Source of the DNA: Gammaproteobacteria bacterium
GTDB taxonomy: Bacteria > Pseudomonadota > Gammaproteobacteria > UBA6429 > Thiohalophilaceae
DNA length: 27,565 bases
NCBI GenBank assembly: GCA_029882235.1
Contig: JAOULB010000001.1
Span: forward strand, 1-27,565
Direction of reading: 5' to 3'
Below the pieces are notes generated by a model. It searched no databases. It was not told where the DNA came from and was given only the letters and a program-made list of their open reading frames with translations. Position 1 is the stretch's first letter, and every line of letters starts with the position of its first letter. Positions 25,072 through 27,565 of this stretch are shown here, piece after piece. The translations under genes and the position numbers were made by a program.

Positions 25072-25680
25072 AAAACAGTGATTTTTGCACTGGCCATGCA
25101 TACAAATATGATCCTTGGTGTGAGCTTTGATCTGGCCAACCACGGTAATGTTTATGCTATGGAAATCACTCAGGTGCACAGTAAAACAGACGAAGAACCT
25201 AAAAAGATTCCCATACCGCTCAAACAAAACACACTCACAGCTGAGCAACTTCTTGAAAGGGCTAACACGATTGAGCGTATGAGTGCTGAGATCAAAAAAC
25301 TAAAAAAGGCTGTTCAAAATGAAAAACAGCATAGGTGGCTCCATGGCACGATAGCGAAAGAATATCATTATGCCCGCTATCGAGATACCTGGCGTGCCCA
25401 GATTGAACTCACTGCTAACATGATATTTAAACGTAACGGTATCAGTAAGTACGGCAAAGTACTGCTGGATGTGGCGATCAATCCCGATGGCAGTCTACAT
25501 TCGACAAGAATATTGCGCTCATCTGGAAATAAAACTATTGATAAAGCCATCAAACTCATTGCTCGCATTTCTTCACCCTTCCAGCCTTTACCACCGGAAA
25601 TTCTCAAAGATACCGATGTGTTACACATACCTATGGAATGGCGTTTTCAGAAGTCTGGTCTCGCCACCACATCACGTTGA
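25045..25680 (+). CDS. second TonB-like protein, linker-deleted and starting with a copy of the yqgE start
   Basis: This 211-residue protein aligns with the preceding TonB from its membrane helix (VIFALAMHTNMILGVSF) to the end (DVLHIPMEWRFQKSGLATTSR). About 80 residues of the linker are missing and the cytoplasmic start is replaced. The first nine codons, MTSLINLAS, correspond to MSSLIDPAD of YqgE, and the 61 bases upstream match the region upstream of yqgE. The ATG at 25045 sits exactly where yqgE's ATG sits in the duplicated block, so I choose it over a TTG at 25009 in the same frame. The TonB domain is intact, so it may be functional, although the shorter linker would span less periplasm. 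Divergence from copy one (most residues conserved, many synonymous changes) shows the event is not recent. Confidence 0.75.
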   Translation: MTSLINLASKTVIFALAMHTNMILGVSFDLANHGNVYAMEITQVHSKTDEEPKKIPIPLKQNTLTAEQLLERANTIERMSAEIKKLKKAVQNEKQHRWLHGTIAKEYHYARYRDTWRAQIELTANMIFKRNGISKYGKVLLDVAINPDGSLHSTRILRSSGNKTIDKAIKLIARISSPFQPLPPEILKDTDVLHIPMEWRFQKSGLATTSR

Positions 25681-25689
25681 ACTTATTTT

Positions 25690-25777
25690 TTAAAAAATAA
25701 ATTCGCATCCGCTCTTGTCAGCTCTGCCATGCTGCCCGATACTATAAAGTATGAGTTCTCTGATTGATCCAGCTGAC
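25690..25777 (+). repeat. duplicated block, downstream copy (yqgE start)
   Basis: This is the likely ancestral copy of the 88-base block because here it leads into a full yqgE. An 18-bp perfect A/T palindrome (TTATTTTTT/AAAAAATAA at 25683-25700) overlaps its beginning and is present only as its right half in the upstream copy. Confidence 0.8.
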
Positions 25778-26326
25778 AACCTGACCAATCACTTCCTGAT
25801 TGCGATGCCAAACCTTGCCGATCCAAACTTTCACCACACCGTGACCTACATGTGTGACCATAATCCTGAAGGCGCAATGGGGCTGGTGATTAATCGACCC
25901 ATGGATCTGTCACTGGGCGAGCTATTTGATTATCTCGATATTCAGAACGGTAAACAGGATATTCTCAATATCCCCGTTTATCAGGGTGGTCCGGTGCAAA
26001 CCGAGCGGGGCTTTGTGCTGCATAAGCCCATGGGGGAATGGGAAGCCAGCATGCCAATTACCCCTCAGCTTGAACTCACCATGTCACAGGATATTATCGA
26101 AGCGATTGCCCATGGCGAAGGCCCGGATCAATACCTGATTGCGCTGGGTTACGCGGGTTGGGGTCAGGGTCAGCTCGAGGCCGAGCTGGCATCCAACGCC
26201 TGGCTCAGTGGTCCTGCTGAGAATGCGATTATTTTCGACAAGCCCATCGAGCAACGCTGGAATGCCTCTGCGGCCCTGTTGGGGGTCGAGATCAGCCAGA
26301 TATCCAATGACATTGGGCATGCCTGA
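25751..26326 (+). CDS. yqgE: YqgE/AlgH family protein
   Basis: This 191-residue protein is a YqgE (DUF179) family member; in Pseudomonas the homologue is called AlgH. Conserved blocks are LTNHFLIAMPNLADPNFHHTV at the start (LTNHFLIAMP then FHHTV), GAMGLVINRPMDLSL, VYQGGPVQTERGFVLH, and GYAGWGQGQLEAELASNAWL near the end. Length is normal. The biochemical role is not known. It is almost always encoded directly before ruvX/yqgF, as here, where it overlaps it by eight bases. No clear ribosome binding site precedes the ATG. Its first codons and upstream region have been copied into the start of the second tonB-like gene. Confidence 0.95.
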   Translation: MSSLIDPADNLTNHFLIAMPNLADPNFHHTVTYMCDHNPEGAMGLVINRPMDLSLGELFDYLDIQNGKQDILNIPVYQGGPVQTERGFVLHKPMGEWEASMPITPQLELTMSQDIIEAIAHGEGPDQYLIALGYAGWGQGQLEAELASNAWLSGPAENAIIFDKPIEQRWNASAALLGVEISQISNDIGHA

Positions 26327-26744
26327 GGCCCAAACCCTGCTTGGTTTTGATTACGGAAAACAGCGCATCGGCATCGCCGTTGGCCAGACCCTGACCGCTT
26401 CCGTCACCCCCCTTACAACGCTCAAGGCCATCAAACAAAAGCCTGACTGGCGCTCGATTCAGGCCCTGATCGAGGAATGGCAACCCGATTTACTGGTGGT
26501 TGGCCTACCCCTGCACATGGATGGCAGTGAGCAATTACTTACCGAGGAGGCAAGACGTTTTGGACATAAACTCAAAGGGCGCTACAATCTACCCGTCGAA
26601 TGGATCGACGAGCGCCTGACCTCCAATGAAGCAGAAGAGATTTTCCGCCAACAAGGTGGCAAAATGCGCTCAGACAAACAGGATATTGATAAAATCGCAG
26701 CAGGCCTGATCCTGCAAAGCTGGTTGAGCCAACATAATAACTAA
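26319..26744 (+). CDS. ruvX: Holliday junction resolvase-like RuvX/YqgF
   Basis: This 141-residue protein is a YqgF-type RNase H-fold nuclease, linked to 16S rRNA 5' maturation and Holliday-junction resolution. LLGFDYGKQRIGIAVGQ supplies the first catalytic Asp, LLVVGLPLHMDG the middle block with the conserved Leu-Pro, VEWIDERLTS the second acid and DIDKIAAGLILQSWL the C-terminal Asp. The open frame extends further upstream, but that part runs inside yqgE in another frame. I use ATG 26319, overlapping yqgE by eight bases; ATG 26307 would add four residues. Neither has a strong ribosome binding site. Confidence 0.94.
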   Translation: MPEAQTLLGFDYGKQRIGIAVGQTLTASVTPLTTLKAIKQKPDWRSIQALIEEWQPDLLVVGLPLHMDGSEQLLTEEARRFGHKLKGRYNLPVEWIDERLTSNEAEEIFRQQGGKMRSDKQDIDKIAAGLILQSWLSQHNN

Positions 26745-26747
26745 AAC

Positions 26748-27251
26748 ATGTCAGAAAACGATGTAAAAAAACTCCTGGCCAAAATGGCGCAGGACACGCA
26801 GAAACGCCTGCAAGACAATCAGATCTCTGATCCTGTCATGATTGGTATTCAAACTGGCGGCGTCTGGGTTGCCGAAGCCCTGCATCAACAGCTAAAAATT
26901 AAAGAAGACCTCGGCAAGCTCAACATCAGCTTCTACCGCGATGACTTCACCCGTATTGGCATGCATCCAACAGTTCAACCATCCAGCCTGCCGTTTGCCG
27001 TCGATGATCGCCACATTATTCTGGTTGATGATGTCTTACATACTGGTCGCACCATCCGCGCGGCATTAAACGAAATCTTTGATTATGGTCGACCCGCCTC
27101 CGTCATACTCGCCGCGCTGGTTGAACGCAGTGGTCGCGAACTGCCCATTTGCGCGGATATCGTTGGTAAGCGCATTGACCTGTCCGAGACTCAACACATA
27201 AAACTGACTGGCCCCGAGCCACTGACACTGGAACTCCAGGAGGGCAAGTGA
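26748..27251 (+). CDS. pyrR: PyrR, pyrimidine regulatory protein / uracil phosphoribosyltransferase family
   Basis: This 167-residue type I phosphoribosyltransferase carries the PRPP-binding motif HIILVDDVLHTGRTIRAAL (about residues 88-106), the N-terminal IGIQTGGVWVAEAL loop and the ISFYRDDFTRIG flexible-loop block characteristic of PyrR. In Bacillus, PyrR is an RNA-binding attenuation protein. In Pseudomonas-type organisms the gene also precedes pyrB, but attenuation is less clear. I see no terminator-like hairpin in the tiny gaps here, so leader attenuation inside this operon is not supported. It begins three bases after the ruvX stop, and its TGA overlaps the pyrB GTG. Confidence 0.95.
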   Translation: MSENDVKKLLAKMAQDTQKRLQDNQISDPVMIGIQTGGVWVAEALHQQLKIKEDLGKLNISFYRDDFTRIGMHPTVQPSSLPFAVDDRHIILVDDVLHTGRTIRAALNEIFDYGRPASVILAALVERSGRELPICADIVGKRIDLSETQHIKLTGPEPLTLELQEGK

Positions 27252-27565
27252 AGAATCAGGATATCCAGCTCGACACACAGGGACGGCTGCGCCACTTCCT
27301 CACGATTGAGGGATTAAAACGTGATATTCTGAACGACATACTTGATACCGCTGAAAATTTTTCCACCGTCGGTACACGCACCGTTAAAAAAGTTCCACTG
27401 CTGCGCGGCAAGACCATCGCCAATCTCTTTTTTGAAGCCAGCACCCGCACGCGCACAACTTTTGAACTCGCAGCGAAACGCCTTTCTGCTGATGTACTCA
27501 ACATCAATATTGATACCTCATCAACAACCAAAGGTGAAAGCCTGCTCGATATGCTGCGTAACCTT
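27248..27565 (+). CDS. pyrB: aspartate carbamoyltransferase catalytic subunit (partial, 3' end outside window)
   Basis: This open frame starts at a GTG at 27248 and runs off the right edge after 106 codons. The N-terminus (LRHFLTIEGLKRDILNDILD) fits the family's opening helix, and FFEASTRTRTTFELAAKRL carries the STRTRT carbamoyl-phosphate-binding motif. TSSTTKGESLLDML matches the SSxxKGES loop with its catalytic lysine. The enzyme forms carbamoyl-aspartate in pyrimidine synthesis. AGGAGG at 27238-27243, four bases before the GTG, supports the start, and GTGA overlap with pyrR shows coupling. The Pseudomonas-like long N-terminus suggests the large-complex type of enzyme that associates with a PyrC-like partner, but the downstream gene is not visible. 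Confidence 0.95.
   Translation, partial: MKNQDIQLDTQGRLRHFLTIEGLKRDILNDILDTAENFSTVGTRTVKKVPLLRGKTIANLFFEASTRTRTTFELAAKRLSADVLNINIDTSSTTKGESLLDMLRNL

Noticed and set aside
25683..25700. 18-bp perfect A/T palindrome as a terminator
   Set aside because: The stem has no G or C pairs, so it would be too weak, and the operon appears to continue into yqgE.
26748..27251. PyrR-dependent attenuator in front of pyrR or pyrB
   Set aside because: The intergenic gaps are three bases or negative, leaving no room for a leader with antiterminator and terminator hairpins.

Overview
The window comes from a gammaproteobacterium outside the Enterobacterales. The main reason is gene order. A complete Pil-Chp chemosensory cluster for type IV pili (pilG-pilH-pilI-pilJ-pilK-chpA-chpB-chpC, minus strand) diverges from gshB. 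On the plus strand, gshB is followed by tonB, yqgE, ruvX, pyrR and pyrB. As I recall it, this is the order around PA0402-PA0415 of Pseudomonas aeruginosa. The base composition is moderate and the proteins are not close enough for me to name a genus; a marine or sulfur/methylotroph-type lineage is only a guess.

Layout. Bases 1-2905 look accessory: a NYN/PIN-like nuclease, a small unrecognised protein, a CelD/BioF2-type GNAT acyltransferase, a YciI-like protein and a single-domain rhodanese. Bases 3202-5362 hold a two-gene carboxylate-type transporter (DUF4212 small subunit plus a VC_2705-subfamily sodium:solute symporter) closed by a good intrinsic terminator. A small YggT-like membrane protein and a 698-residue DEDDh exonuclease-CBS-CBS-DUF294 protein follow. 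A conserved-looking unknown gene (7895-8560) converges on the latter with a 2-bp gap. Bases 8629-20843 are the Pil-Chp operon. Bases 20844-21211 are a divergent intergenic region with a perfect 14-bp inverted repeat. Bases 21212-27565 are a tightly packed plus-strand operon in which many neighbours overlap by 4 to 8 bases: gshB, apbE, a NusG-domain-II protein, a Gx/HepI-type membrane protein, two tonB-like genes, yqgE, ruvX, pyrR and the start of pyrB.

How the genes work together. PilJ senses and, through the CheW-like adaptors PilI and ChpC, controls the kinase ChpA. ChpA phosphorylates the response regulators PilG and PilH, which act on type IV pilus extension and retraction. PilK and ChpB tune PilJ by methylation. 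The neighbouring TonB resembles TonB3, which is linked to twitching motility in Pseudomonas. The apbE / NusG-II / Gx trio looks like an inserted module for exported flavoproteins.

Most notable points. The second tonB-like gene appears to have arisen by a tandem duplication that fused the start of yqgE, with its upstream region, to a linker-deleted tonB; an 88-bp gapless duplicated block shows this. The exonuclease and DUF294 proteins that usually sit as separate genes beside such symporters are fused here. The symporter carries a canonical EF-hand loop. ChpA contains a degenerate acidic repeat array. ChpB has a receiver-like domain without its acidic pair. PilI most likely starts at a GTG inside the longest open frame. 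I did not find a wholly new defence or RNA-guided system, a CRISPR array, an rRNA or tRNA, or an insertion sequence.
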